64,000 nucleotides of DNA, taken from NCBI RefSeq assembly GCF_041080625.1, contig NZ_CP163518.1:1922001-1986000 (forward strand), in the 5' to 3' direction. Numbering within the stretch: the first letter of the stretch is position 1; every line of letters begins with the position of its first letter. Positions 45,855 through 56,701 of the stretch are shown here, piece after piece. The notes under the pieces were generated by a model. It did not search any database, was not told the origin of the DNA, and saw only the letters and a list, made by a program, of their open reading frames with translations. Position numbers and translations under genes: made by a program. The DNA is from Streptomyces sp. CG1. GTDB lineage: Bacteria; Actinomycetota; Actinomycetes; Streptomycetales; Streptomycetaceae.

Positions 45855-47063
45855 ATGACCGCACCGCTGCACGAGGCCCGCCCACCGGGCGCCGGCCGCG
45901 CCCTGCCGGACACCCAGCAGGGCATGCGTCGGCGCAACCTGGCCCGCGTGCTGCACGCCGTCAGCGCCGAGGGGTCGCTGTCGCGAGCCGCGGTCGCCTC
46001 GCGCATCGGGCTGACCAGGGCGGCGGTGTCGACGCTGGTGGACGAGCTGATCCGGTGGGGGCTGCTGGAGGAGCTGGGCCCGGAGCGCCCCGGCCGGGTG
46101 GGCCGGCCCGGTTCGGCGCTCGCGGTGAGCGGCCGTGGTCCGGCCGGGATCGGGGCCGAGATAGGCGTCGACCACCTCGCGGTGTGCGCCGTCGACCTGC
46201 GCGGCGATGTCCGCGCGCGGGCCGTGCGGCACACGGTGAACCGGGGCCGGGCGCCCGGACCGGCGGTCGGGGAGCTGACCGAGCTGGTGCGACGGGTCGT
46301 CGTGGAGGCGGAGCGGGAGGCACTGTGGCCGGCCGGGCTCGCGGTCGCCGTGCCCGGACTCGTGGCCCGGGACGGTCGTACCGTCGTACACGCCCCGAAC
46401 CTCGACTGGCACGACACCGACCTCGGCGCCCTGCTGCCCGGCGACTGGCCGCTGACCGTGGACAACGAGGCCAACTTCGGTGCGCTCGCGGAGTTGTGGC
46501 TCGGTGACGGCATTCCGCATGACTTTCTGCATGTGTCGGCCGAGATCGGCATCGGCGCGGCAGTCGTCGTGGACGGCGGACTGCTGCGCGGCACCCGCGG
46601 TTTCGCGGGGGAACTGGGCCATGTACCCGTGCGGCCGGACGGGCCGCAGTGTCCGTGCGGCGGCCGGGGCTGCCTGGAGCAGTACGCGGGCGAGGAGGCG
46701 GTGCTGCGCGCGGCGGGGCTGGAGCCGCGCGAGGATCTGGTGGGCCTGCTCGCGGGGCGCGCCGAACAGGGCGACGAGCGCGTACGGGCGGCCCTGCGGG
46801 ACGCCGGAACAGCGCTCGGCATCGCCCTGACCGGGGCGGTGAATCTCCTCGACCCCGAGACGGTGGTCCTCGGCGGCGCCCTGGCCGGCCTCTCGCCCTG
46901 GCTGCTGCCGTCCTTGGAGACGGAGCTGACGAGCCGCACGGCGGGCCCGCCCTGCCCGGTGACGGTGTCCCGACTGGGCTCGGAGGGCCCCCTGCTGGGC
47001 GCGGCACATTCGGTCGTCCGAGGTGTGCTGGACGATCCGGCCGTGGCGGCGGAACGGTCCTGA
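45855..47063 (+). CDS. xylR: ROK-family repressor, probable xylose regulator
   Basis: 402 residues: N-terminal winged helix (about 25-75, SRAAVASRIGLTRAAVSTLVDEL) plus ROK sugar-binding domain with zinc motif CPCGGRGCLEQY and the EIGIGAAVVVDGGLLRG block. Cotranscribed with xylB. ROK repressors of this layout respond to xylose and release xylA/xylB operators. The assignment rests on position and domain content. Confidence 0.85.
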   Translation: MTAPLHEARPPGAGRALPDTQQGMRRRNLARVLHAVSAEGSLSRAAVASRIGLTRAAVSTLVDELIRWGLLEELGPERPGRVGRPGSALAVSGRGPAGIGAEIGVDHLAVCAVDLRGDVRARAVRHTVNRGRAPGPAVGELTELVRRVVVEAEREALWPAGLAVAVPGLVARDGRTVVHAPNLDWHDTDLGALLPGDWPLTVDNEANFGALAELWLGDGIPHDFLHVSAEIGIGAAVVVDGGLLRGTRGFAGELGHVPVRPDGPQCPCGGRGCLEQYAGEEAVLRAAGLEPREDLVGLLAGRAEQGDERVRAALRDAGTALGIALTGAVNLLDPETVVLGGALAGLSPWLLPSLETELTSRTAGPPCPVTVSRLGSEGPLLGAAHSVVRGVLDDPAVAAERS

Positions 47064-47425
47064 GACCCCCCGGGCCAGGGCCTGCGGCTGAGCGCTGAAT
47101 ACGACCGGCGGGAGGCGCTGCCACCGGGCTGGGCTGGGCTGGGCTGGGCTGGGCTGGGCTGGGCTGGGCTGGGCTGGGCTGGGCTGGGCTGGGGACAAAC
47201 GGCCCCGTGACGGCCATTGTTCACCCGAACGGGTGGCCGGGTTTTCCACAAGAGGGGGCTTCTCCACGGAACCGGTGCGGGCTCTTCTGCGCAACCCACC
47301 TGCGCCGTACCGTGATTCACGCGAGGCGCTGGCAGACGGATCGTCAAGATCTTCTGGTGCCGGACGGTTGACGGTACTTCACACGCATCGGGTGGCAGTG
47401 GGCCGACAGACATCGGGGGACGGAC
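47064..47425. other. Intergenic region containing the pentanucleotide array
   Basis: 362 bases between the ROK gene and the APC permease. Apart from the (GGGCT)13 array there is a less GC-rich stretch near 47200-47260 that may hold the permease promoter. No gene seen. Confidence 0.5.
47126..47194. repeat. (GGGCT)13 perfect tandem repeat
   Basis: Thirteen uninterrupted copies of GGGCT (47126-47190) plus a final GGGG. Runs of three G separated by two bases meet the textbook pattern for G-quadruplex formation on the plus strand. It lies 62 bases after the ROK gene stop and 230 before the permease. Copy number may vary between strains. Confidence 0.95.
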
Positions 47426-48910
47426 ATGTACGAGGAGACGACCGGCGCGCTGCGGCGCGACGCCGTCGGGTTGCGCGAGGTGCTGTTCCAGAGCGTCACA
47501 GCGATGGCGCCGGCCGCCGCGGTGGCCGCGTCGATTCCGGCCGGTGCCGCCTTCGCGGGCGGCAGCCTGCCGCTGGCGGTGCTGATCGCCCTGGTGGCCT
47601 GTCTGTTCACCGCGTCCTGCGTGGCCGAACTGGCCCGGGAGCTGCCCGCGGCGGGCTCGGTGGCCACGTATGCGGCGCGCGGCCTGCACCCTGCCATCGG
47701 CTTTCTCGTCGGCTGGGGCTATGTCTTCGTGGAGATGCTGGTCCCACCGCTGTTGCTCCTGCAACTGGGCTTCACGGCGGCGGGCACGCTGCACGAGGAG
47801 TGGTCCTCGTATCCGGCGGATCTGTGGTGGCCGTGGTCCCTGGCGGGCGCCGGTGTGATCGCCGTCGCCGGTTATCTGGGCGTCCGCGCCTCGGCCCGCT
47901 TCGGCACCGTCCTCGGCGTCTTCGAGATCGTCGTCTTCCTGGTGTTCGCCGTGCTGCTCATCGGCAAGGCCGGCGACGCCAACACCCTGTCGGTGTTCGG
48001 CACTTCGCACACCGCCGACGGGTACGCCGGGATCAGCGGCGTGTTCGCCGGATCCGTGTACACGGTGCTGGCCTTCGCGGGATTCGAGGCGGCGGCGCCG
48101 CTCGCCGAGGAGACACGCGACCCCCGGCGGACGATGCGCCGCGCGGTCCTCGGAGCGGCCCTGGGCATCGGGCTGTTCTACGTGCTCACGACCTATGCGA
48201 TGACGGTCTACTTCGGCCCGGACCGGTTCGCGAAGTTCGGTGCCTCGGGCGCGGCCTCCTGGGGCGGTGTCGCCCGGGCCTCCTTCGGTCTCTTCTGGGT
48301 ACTGGTCTTCCTGGCGGTGATCAACTCCACGATCGCCAACGCCAACGCATGCGCCAACGTCTCGACCCGTACGGCCTTCGCCCTGGCCCGCATCCGGGTC
48401 CTGCCCCGCCTGCTGGCCACACTCCACCCCGGGCACCGCTCCCCCGTGGCCGGCATCGCGCTGCAGACCCTCGTGGCGGTCGGGGCGGTGCTGGGCCTCG
48501 GTTTCGGCTACGACCCGGTCACCGCGTTCCTGCTGCTCGCCACGGTGATCGTCACGGTCGTCGTCAGTGTCTACATCGTTGTGAACCTCGCCTGTGCCGG
48601 CTATTTCCTGCGGGCGGGCCGGACCGCCTTCAAGCCGCTACGGCATCTGCTGTTCCCCGTGCTCGGCACTGCGGCGTTCGTCCCGGCCCTGCTGACGGCG
48701 GCCGGGATTCCGGCGTTCGACTTCGTCACCGAGCTGACGGCTCCGGTGTCCTACGCCGGCCCGATCGTCGGCGTCTGGATGGCGGGAGGCGTGGTGGTGC
48801 TTCTCCTGTTGATACGGCGTCACCCCGAGCGCATAGCCGAGACCGCGCGGGTGCACCTCGACACGTACGACCCGACCGGCGACCGACAGGACGGGACGGT
48901 GCCGCGCTGA
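47426..48910 (+). CDS. APC-superfamily amino acid/amine permease
   Basis: 494-residue membrane transporter with about 12 helices. The first helices hold the broken-helix motif (AAVAASIPAGAAFAGG), and FAGFEAAAPLAEETRDPRRT in the middle is the conserved loop of the family. Substrate unknown; the acetamidase gene follows 147 bases later, so amides, amines or amino acids are candidates. ATG 47426 preceded by GGGGGACGG. Confidence 0.9.
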   Translation: MYEETTGALRRDAVGLREVLFQSVTAMAPAAAVAASIPAGAAFAGGSLPLAVLIALVACLFTASCVAELARELPAAGSVATYAARGLHPAIGFLVGWGYVFVEMLVPPLLLLQLGFTAAGTLHEEWSSYPADLWWPWSLAGAGVIAVAGYLGVRASARFGTVLGVFEIVVFLVFAVLLIGKAGDANTLSVFGTSHTADGYAGISGVFAGSVYTVLAFAGFEAAAPLAEETRDPRRTMRRAVLGAALGIGLFYVLTTYAMTVYFGPDRFAKFGASGAASWGGVARASFGLFWVLVFLAVINSTIANANACANVSTRTAFALARIRVLPRLLATLHPGHRSPVAGIALQTLVAVGAVLGLGFGYDPVTAFLLLATVIVTVVVSVYIVVNLACAGYFLRAGRTAFKPLRHLLFPVLGTAAFVPALLTAAGIPAFDFVTELTAPVSYAGPIVGVWMAGGVVVLLLLIRRHPERIAETARVHLDTYDPTGDRQDGTVPR

Positions 48911-49057
48911 CCTGCCCACGCCCCGCCTGCGGCCTCCCCTCCGCCCCGCCGACGCCGCGCGGCTGAGCCACCCCTCCGCAAGCCCGTCGGCCCGGAGCGG
49001 CCGCAGCCGCGGGCTCCCCGTCCCACGACCGCCCCGCCAGAAGGGACCACCTCGACG

Positions 49058-50071
49058 ATGACCGACCCCCGGATCCTCACCGTGCGCCCGGAACCGGACG
49101 CATACGCCTGGACGTTCGGTGGCGCACCGCCCGTGGCGCGGATCGCGCCCGGCACGGCTCTCGACCTGTTCACGGAGGACTGCTTCGCCGGGCGGGTGCG
49201 CTCCGAGAAGGACCTCGTCTCCGAGGTCTGCGAGTTCCCGTTCCTCAATCCGCAGACCGGCCCCTTTCATATCGAGGGCGCCGAGCCCGGCGACACCGTG
49301 GCCGTCCACTTCGTGTCGATCGAACCGGCGCGGGACTGGGCGGCGTCGACGACGGTCCCGCTGTTCGGCGCACTCACCTCCACGCACACCACGGCCACGT
49401 TGCAGCCCCCGCTGCCGGAGCGCGTCTGGATCTGGCAGCTGGACCGCGCGCGTCGCACCGCCCTGTTCCAGGCGCAGGACAGTGACTTCGAGGCGGAACT
49501 GCCCCTGGACCCCATGCACGGCACCGTGGGCGTGGCCCCCGCCAATCTGGAGGTGCGCTCGGCCCTGGTCCCGGACGCCCACGGCGGGAACATGGACACG
49601 CCCGAGATGCGGGCCGGCGTCACCTGCTATCTGGGCGTCAATGTCGAGGGCGCCTTGCTCAGCCTCGGCGACGGACACGCCCGGCAGGGCGAGGGCGAGA
49701 CCTGCGGCGTGGCCGTGGAGTGCGCCATGAACACCGTGGTGGTCGTGGACCTCCTCAAGGACGTCGCCACGCCGTGGCCCCGGCTGGAGTCGGACACCCA
49801 CATCATCTCGACCGGTTCGGCCCGCCCCCTGGAGGACGCGTTCCGGATATCGCAGCTCGACCTGGTGCAGTGGCTGGTGCGGGATTACGGGTTCAGTGCG
49901 CCGGACGCGTACCAATTCGCAACCCAGGCGGTCGAGTCACCGTTGGCCAACGTGTGCGACACGAACTACACGTGCGTGGCCAAGCTCCGCAAGGAGTGGC
50001 TGCCGGCCCGCGAGACGTACCGCGGTGTGCATGCACGGTTGCGGGAGGCCGCGCGAGCGCTGCGCGGCTGA
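49058..50071 (+). CDS. Acetamidase/formamidase family amidohydrolase
   Basis: 337 residues of the FmdA/AmdA family, hydrolysing short amides to acid and ammonia. Conserved blocks: FNP-type GPFHIEGAEPGDTVAVHF, DPMHGTVGVAP, HGGNMDTPEMRAGVTCYLGV and GDGHARQGEGE. Length is slightly shorter than classic formamidases. AAGGGACC lies upstream of the ATG. Neighbouring permease suggests uptake of its substrate and nitrogen release. Confidence 0.9.
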   Translation: MTDPRILTVRPEPDAYAWTFGGAPPVARIAPGTALDLFTEDCFAGRVRSEKDLVSEVCEFPFLNPQTGPFHIEGAEPGDTVAVHFVSIEPARDWAASTTVPLFGALTSTHTTATLQPPLPERVWIWQLDRARRTALFQAQDSDFEAELPLDPMHGTVGVAPANLEVRSALVPDAHGGNMDTPEMRAGVTCYLGVNVEGALLSLGDGHARQGEGETCGVAVECAMNTVVVVDLLKDVATPWPRLESDTHIISTGSARPLEDAFRISQLDLVQWLVRDYGFSAPDAYQFATQAVESPLANVCDTNYTCVAKLRKEWLPARETYRGVHARLREAARALRG

Positions 50072-50299
50072 CGCCGGCCACGTCCCCGTAGGCGCCCCGG
50101 CAGGCGACTCCCGGCAGACGTACCCGCGGACGCCTCCCCGCCCTCCCAATCCCGGCACCCTCACAACTCCTGACGCCCCACGACTGCCGACACCCTCACA
50201 ACCGCCAGTAACTCCCACTTCTCCCGAAACGGTCACGACTCCCGAGACCCCACGATCCCTGACACCCCCACACCCCCACGCCCTGAAAGGCATCCGCCG
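50072..50299. other. C/A-rich, purine-poor tract before amidase gene
   Basis: 228 bases with a strongly C-rich, G-poor plus strand from about 50130 to 50290, containing loosely repeated segments (CCCGAGACCCCACGA, CCCCACACCCCCACG). No gene resemblance. It would form the 5' leader of the amidase transcript and has few start codons. Confidence 0.4.
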
Positions 50300-50950
50300 A
50301 TGGAGATGGACCCGACCGGTCCGGCACAGCCAAGAGAGACGGCACGAGCGGCGAGCCCGGCGCTGCCGCGTCTGAGCAGGCGTTGGCTGTTGAAGGGGGC
50401 GGCCCTCGCCGCCGTTCCCTGTGCGCTGCTTCCCGATCCACGAGCCGATGCGCAGTCCGCGAGCGTCGACTACCCGCCCGCCGAGTGGCAGCCGGCGAGC
50501 ACCTCCAACTACACGGCCTCCGAGCGCCCCGACAGTCACGCCATCGACCGCGTGATCATCCACGTCACGCAGGAGACGTACGCCAACGCGCTGGCCATTT
50601 TCGCCAACCCGCAGAAGCAGGTGTCCGTGCACTATCTGGTCCGCTCGGCGGACGGGCACGTCGCCCAGTGCGTGCACGAGGCGGACGTCGCCTGGCACGC
50701 GGGCAACTGGGACTACAACACCCGCAGCATCGGCATCGAACACGAGGGATGGGTGGACCAGCCCGCCTATTTCACCAACGCCCTCTACGAACAGTCGGCG
50801 AAGCTCACGGCGGCGATCTGCACCAAGTACGACATCCCGAAGGACAGGGAGCACATCATCGGCCACTACCAGGTGTCCGGCACCGACCACACCGATCCGG
50901 GTCCGAATTGGGACTGGGTGCGGTACATGAGACTGGTCAACTTCGCCTAG
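50300..50950 (+). CDS. Tat-exported N-acetylmuramoyl-L-alanine amidase
   Basis: 216 residues. Twin-arginine signal LSRRWLLKGAALA at about 26-38, then an amidase_2 (PGRP-like) domain: zinc His in VIIHVTQE, SVHYLVRSADG, VAWHAGNWDYNTRSIGIEHEG and HYQVSGTDHTDPGPNWDW carrying the later ligands. It cuts peptidoglycan between MurNAc and L-Ala outside the membrane. GAAAGG precedes the ATG. Cell-wall turnover role inferred. Confidence 0.92.
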   Translation: MEMDPTGPAQPRETARAASPALPRLSRRWLLKGAALAAVPCALLPDPRADAQSASVDYPPAEWQPASTSNYTASERPDSHAIDRVIIHVTQETYANALAIFANPQKQVSVHYLVRSADGHVAQCVHEADVAWHAGNWDYNTRSIGIEHEGWVDQPAYFTNALYEQSAKLTAAICTKYDIPKDREHIIGHYQVSGTDHTDPGPNWDWVRYMRLVNFA

Positions 50951-50960
50951 CCGGAAGACG

Positions 50961-52316
50961 ATGGGTCGCAGCACCGACATCACCGTTTCACCGTCCGGGG
51001 AGGCCGAGTTGACCGATCCGTGGGTGGCCCTGGAGCCGGGGGCCGACCCCGCCGAGCGGGTCCGTGTGCTGCGCCGGGCACACGAGACGTTCACCACGGT
51101 GGGTACGGTGCCGCGCCCGGTGCGGTCGGTGGTGGCGGAGTCGTGGCGGCGCAGCGCACGGGCCGGTGTCGGGCCGGACGGCACCGCCAGCGTCGAGCTG
51201 ACCGACAACGACCTCGGCGCCTACCGGGCGGATCACCCGCTGGCCAGAGTGATGCCGCTGTTCCGGGAGCTGATGGGCACGTTCGCGGCCGACGGCGAGC
51301 ATCTGCTGGCGGTGTGTGACGCGCACGGCAGGCTGCTGTGGGTCGAGGGACACCGGGCGACGCGGCGCCGGGCGGACGGGATGAACTTCGTGCCGGGGGC
51401 GCGCTGGTCGGAGAGCGCGGTCGGCACCAACGCGCCGGGCACCGCGGTCGCCGTGGACCGGCCGGTGCAGGTGTTCGCCGCGGAACACTTCATACGCCAG
51501 GTCCAGCCGTGGACCTGCGCGGCGGCACCGGTGCACGATCCGCGCACCGGCCGGGTCCTGGGTGCCGTGGACATCACCGGCGGCGACGGGCTGGCGCATC
51601 CGCACAGCCTCGGTTTCGTGCAGGCGGTGGCGCGGGCCGCGGAGGCACAGCTCGCACTGCTCGCACCGCCTCGGACCGCCCCGGACACACCTCTGCTCGA
51701 CACGCTGGGCCGGGACGAGGCCGAGCTGGTCCTGGACGGCCGCCGGGTCCGGCTCAGCCGCCGGCACAGCGAGATCCTCGTCCTGCTCGCCCGGCATCCC
51801 GAGGGGCTGACCGGAGACGAGCTGCTGTGCGCACTGTACGCGGACGGGTCGGTGACCCCGGTGACCCTGCGTGCCGAACTGGCCCGGCTGCGCAGGGCGT
51901 TGGGACCGGGACTGCTCGCCTCGCGGCCGTACCGGCTCACCGCCGCGGTCGAGTCGGACGTCACCGTGGTGGAGCGGCGGCTGCGGGCGGGTGCGGTCAC
52001 GGCGGCGGCGGAGGCGTACACCGGTCCGCTGCTGCCCGGTTCGCAGGCGCCGGCAGTCATACGGCTGCGGGAATTGGTCGCCGACGGGCTGCGGACGGCG
52101 CTCGTCGCGCACCGTGACCCGGACCTGCTGGCGGACTGGGCGCACGCGCCCTGGGGTCAGGACGACCTGGAGGTGTGGCGGGCGCTCGCCGCGGTGCGGC
52201 CCACCGCGCCGGTGCGGGCCCGCCTCGCCGCGCTGGAGGCCGAACTGACGGCACCGATCGGCCGGGCACGGGGACGGACCTGCGGCGCAACGTACTTGCA
52301 ACGTCCGCCCGCCTAG
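50961..52316 (+). CDS. GAF-domain transcriptional regulator with C-terminal winged helix
   Basis: 451 residues. N-terminal block [18 protein letters not shown] and a GAF domain ([38 protein letters not shown]) match AcoR-type activators, but there is no sigma-54 AAA+ domain. Instead a winged-helix segment follows (about 245-310: [43 protein letters not shown]), then a helical tail. It lies directly upstream of the aldehyde dehydrogenase gene, the probable target. Confidence 0.85.
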   Translation: MGRSTDITVSPSGEAELTDPWVALEPGADPAERVRVLRRAHETFTTVGTVPRPVRSVVAESWRRSARAGVGPDGTASVELTDNDLGAYRADHPLARVMPLFRELMGTFAADGEHLLAVCDAHGRLLWVEGHRATRRRADGMNFVPGARWSESAVGTNAPGTAVAVDRPVQVFAAEHFIRQVQPWTCAAAPVHDPRTGRVLGAVDITGGDGLAHPHSLGFVQAVARAAEAQLALLAPPRTAPDTPLLDTLGRDEAELVLDGRRVRLSRRHSEILVLLARHPEGLTGDELLCALYADGSVTPVTLRAELARLRRALGPGLLASRPYRLTAAVESDVTVVERRLRAGAVTAAAEAYTGPLLPGSQAPAVIRLRELVADGLRTALVAHRDPDLLADWAHAPWGQDDLEVWRALAAVRPTAPVRARLAALEAELTAPIGRARGRTCGATYLQRPPA

Positions 52317-52372
52317 CCTCGCGCCGACCGCTGCCCAACGGCGGGCAGCGCTGCACCGGGAGGCAGACCAGT

Positions 52373-53896
<1,524 letters not shown>

Positions 53897-53909
53897 GGGG
53901 CTCAAGTCG

Positions 53910-53943
53910 GGTGCCTGGAGGGAAATTTGCCCCTCCAGGCACC
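53910..53943 (+). terminator. Strong 13-bp hairpin after aldehyde dehydrogenase
   Basis: GGTGCCTGGAGGG, loop AAATTTGC, CCCTCCAGGCACC: a perfect 13-bp stem 14 bases after the stop codon. Confidence 0.85.
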
Positions 53944-54049
53944 GCAGGCTCGATGTCACTATCCATGAACACCTCACGACCGGGGAAGGTGGCCGGGCGC
54001 GTGGGTCGAGGCCCTCGCTTCCGTATGGCTGTAGCGAATGTCCGAGGGG

Positions 54050-54345
54050 TCAGCGCATCGCCCGGTTCTCGTAACGCCCGTCGGTCAGCCCAAGGGAGGC
54101 GACCTCGTCACCTTCGGTATCGAAGCAAGTCAGCGACTGGCGGCCGTCCGGATCGGCGAAGTACCCCAGCCCCCTCCCCGGCCGATCGCCCGAGGCAAGC
54201 AGCCGGCACTCGACAAGGTCACCCGTTCCTCGGCAACGGTGAGCGTGGCAGTGTCGGCCCCCGCCTCCGCCAGCCCCTGCTCAATATCGGCCGCGCGGTC
54301 CCAGCTTCCGCCCCCAAGCGGCGGTCACTGATTGAGAGCTAGTCA
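54050..54345 (-). pseudogene. Frameshifted remnant of an unknown small gene
   Basis: On the minus strand, RAADIEQGLAEAGADTATL in one frame continues in another as ECRLLASGDRPGRG and LGYFADPDGRQSLTCFDTEG to a TGA at 54050-54052. Both halves look coding and run on naturally if one frameshift near 54210 is repaired. The 5' end is cut by a stop. Family not recognised. Confidence 0.4.
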
Positions 54346-54472
54346 GGGCGCGGCCTACCACCGGCGGTAGACCTCCAAGTCGGAGTTGGCCCCTGCCAGC
54401 CTGTTCATGCCGACCGTACCCGGCTACAGAGCCACGCGTTTACGTAGTCACACGTCGGCTTCGTGACCGATC

Positions 54473-55406
54473 TTGACGTGGCCGAGGCAGCCATGGAATG
54501 GGCCTCATGCGGAATTCCGCTCCGAATTCCGCCTTGTGCGGGAAACTCTGCCGACCCTGCCAGGTGGCCAGAAACCGTTCAAGCTCGAAAGATACTCACC
54601 GGAGCGGATGGATCCCGGCAACCCGGTCTTCGGCATCGCCAACACGCCCAAGATCACCAGCGGGTGCACGGATCTGTGCGCGAAGCGCTGCGTGGCGCTG
54701 TACGAACGCTCCGTCGACACCGTGGTGCCCGCCGCCGGCACGAAAGAGGCGGAACTGGCCAAACTGCTGGAGAACACCTACCGCAACATCAACATCGCGC
54801 TGGTCAATGAGTTCGCCCTGTACTGCCACGCCGTCGGCGCCGATGTGTGGAACGTCGTCGACTGCGCCGCGACCAAACCCTTCGGCTATCAGGCCTTCCG
54901 GCCAGGACCCGGCATCGGCGGTCACTGCATCCCCGTCGATCCGGAGTACCTGCTGCACCAAGCGCAAGGCAAGGGCCTCGGCTTCGAACTGGTCCGCGCC
55001 GCCCAGCGCACCCACGACGCGATGCCGCGACACGTCGTCGAGCGCGCACAGACCCTGCTGGAGACAACCGGAACCCCCGTTCGTGGAGCGTCGGTCGTGC
55101 TGCTCGGCGTCACATACAAGCCGGACACCGACGACCACCGGCAGTCACCCGCCGCCGGCATCGCCCGCGGACTGACCGCGCTCGGTTCGCGGGTGAGCTA
55201 CCACGATCCGTACGTCCGGGACTTCACCCCGGCCGGCACACAGCTCCCCCCGCCAGCCGGACGCGCCGGGCGCCGCGCGCTCCGCCGACCTGACGATCCT
55301 CCTCCAAGGCCACCGGGCGTACGACCTCAGGGAACTCGCGGGCACGGCCCGGCTCCTCTTCGACGCGACCGGCCGTGCACCGAAAGACCACGCCACCCGG
55401 CTCTGA
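54473..55406 (+). pseudogene. Nucleotide-sugar dehydrogenase remnant (UDP-sugar type)
   Basis: From about 54594 the frame gives YSPERMDPGNPVFGIANTPK, then LENTYRNINIALVNEFALYC, the catalytic-Cys region PGIGGHCIPVDPEYLLHQA and VVLLGVTYKPDTDDHRQSPA, matching the C-terminal two thirds of UDP-glucose/UDP-ManNAc dehydrogenases. The N-terminal NAD-binding domain is missing, and a frameshift near 55270 moves the final ADLTILLQGHRAYDLRELAG segment to another frame ending at 55406. Not functional. Confidence 0.75.
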
Positions 55407-55569
55407 ACGGCGGGCACATGCGACGTCCGCGCTCCGCCGGCTCGGGCTGGGGGTTCGAACCGAAGGAACGGAACAAAGGGTTCGATGCCGACGGTTTTCC
55501 ACGCCTTCACGCGTCACTTCACGGCCGTTTCGTGCCGTTGGTCTGCCGCGGGGAAGGTCTCTGCTCGGC

Positions 55570-56547
55570 TTACTTGGTTTCGACTCGTCCGAGCGGGTCG
55601 GGACCGGCCGTCACTGCGTCAAGCGCTGCCTGCCAAGCGGAGTCTGCGGGACAGAGCTGGGTGCGGAGGTAGGCCCAGGTGAGCCGCGCTACGGCGGCAA
55701 CCCGCTCGGGGTTCTCGTCCGTGGTCTCGGCGACGTCGTATCCGGAGATTCCGCCGAGTCCGTGCCCGGCGTCGAACAGGGTGAGAAGGGCCTTGGGGCC
55801 GGGGGCGAGAGTGTAGGCGTCGGCGTGCCAGGCCGGGCCCATGTCCGTGAAGTGCCGGGAGTCGTCCTTGTCGCCGGCGACGACCAGCGCGGGTGTGGTC
55901 ATCGTGGAGAAGTCCGTGGTCCGGGAGAACGGCACGTCCGCCGCCCGCGGCCCGTTCAGGGCATCGCCGCCCCTGCCGGGTGCGGCCAGCAGCACACCGG
56001 CCTTGATCCGGGGTTCGATGAGGTTCACTTCCTGCCCGTTGTCGGGGTCGGTGAGCCGGGCGCCCAGCAGGAGGCCGGCGGTGTGGCCGCCCATCGAGTG
56101 TCCGGCAACGGCGACTTTGCCATGGTCGATGCGCCCGGCCAGCTGCGGCACGGCGGCCTCGATCACGTCGAGCCGGTCGAGGATGTGTGTCATGTCCTCG
56201 GCGCGTGAGCGCCAGAACAGGGACGCCCCGGGAGTGGTGTCGGTGTGCAGGTGGCTCAGTGTCCTGGAGCTGAGGTGAGTGGGCTGGATGACGACGAAGC
56301 CGTGTGCCGCCCAGAAGTTGGCGAGCGGTGCGTAGCCGTTCAGTGAGGACAGGTTGTTCGAGGGGCCTTGTCCGTGGGAGAGGAGGATGACGGGCAGGTC
56401 ACGTCCGGTCACGGGTGCGGAGACGCGCGCCTGAAGATCCACAGGGCGTCCGGGCACGGACAGCTCCAGCGGGCTGAACGAGAGGACGGGAGCGGGCGAG
56501 TCGAAGGCGTCGGTGATGGAAGTGGAAGTGGAGGTGGAACCACTCAT
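55570..56547 (-). CDS. Alpha/beta hydrolase (PAF-acetylhydrolase/chlorophyllase-like)
   Basis: 325 residues. Oxyanion-hole region ILLSHGQGPSNN (about 55-66), nucleophile elbow AGHSMGGHTAG (about 145-155), acid loop VVAGDKDD and His in LFDAGHGLGG. No signal peptide; the N-terminus is Ser/Thr-rich. Divergent from a TetR gene across a palindrome, so probably repressed by it. Confidence 0.85.
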   Translation of the reverse strand: MSGSTSTSTSITDAFDSPAPVLSFSPLELSVPGRPVDLQARVSAPVTGRDLPVILLSHGQGPSNNLSSLNGYAPLANFWAAHGFVVIQPTHLSSRTLSHLHTDTTPGASLFWRSRAEDMTHILDRLDVIEAAVPQLAGRIDHGKVAVAGHSMGGHTAGLLLGARLTDPDNGQEVNLIEPRIKAGVLLAAPGRGGDALNGPRAADVPFSRTTDFSTMTTPALVVAGDKDDSRHFTDMGPAWHADAYTLAPGPKALLTLFDAGHGLGGISGYDVAETTDENPERVAAVARLTWAYLRTQLCPADSAWQAALDAVTAGPDPLGRVETK

Positions 56548-56657
56548 GATGCTTTTGTCCCTTCGATGGCGTCTGCTGTCGGCCGGCGACAGAGAGGCGC
56601 GCAGGAGTGTCCGGCTTCAGCTATCGTGAGAACCGGATCACCGTTCCACTTAAACAT

Positions 56658-56674
56658 ACGGAACGCCGTTCCGT
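56658..56674. promoter_or_regulatory. TetR-type palindromic operator
   Basis: ACGGAACG-C-CGTTCCGT, perfect 8-bp arms about a central base, flanked by AAAC and TTAG, in the divergent hydrolase/TetR gap and 28 bases before the TetR start. Confidence 0.75.
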
Positions 56675-56701
56675 TTAGTCAACGGTCACCGGAAGGAGAA
56701 C

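Noticed and set aside
47126..47194. Array considered as CRISPR
   Set aside because: Five-base units with no spacers; a simple tandem repeat.
44369..48436. Long minus-strand frame including repeated Ser-Pro-Ala-Gln-Pro units
   Set aside because: Antisense to xylB, the ROK gene and the APC permease; the peptide repeat is only the translation of the (GGGCT) array.
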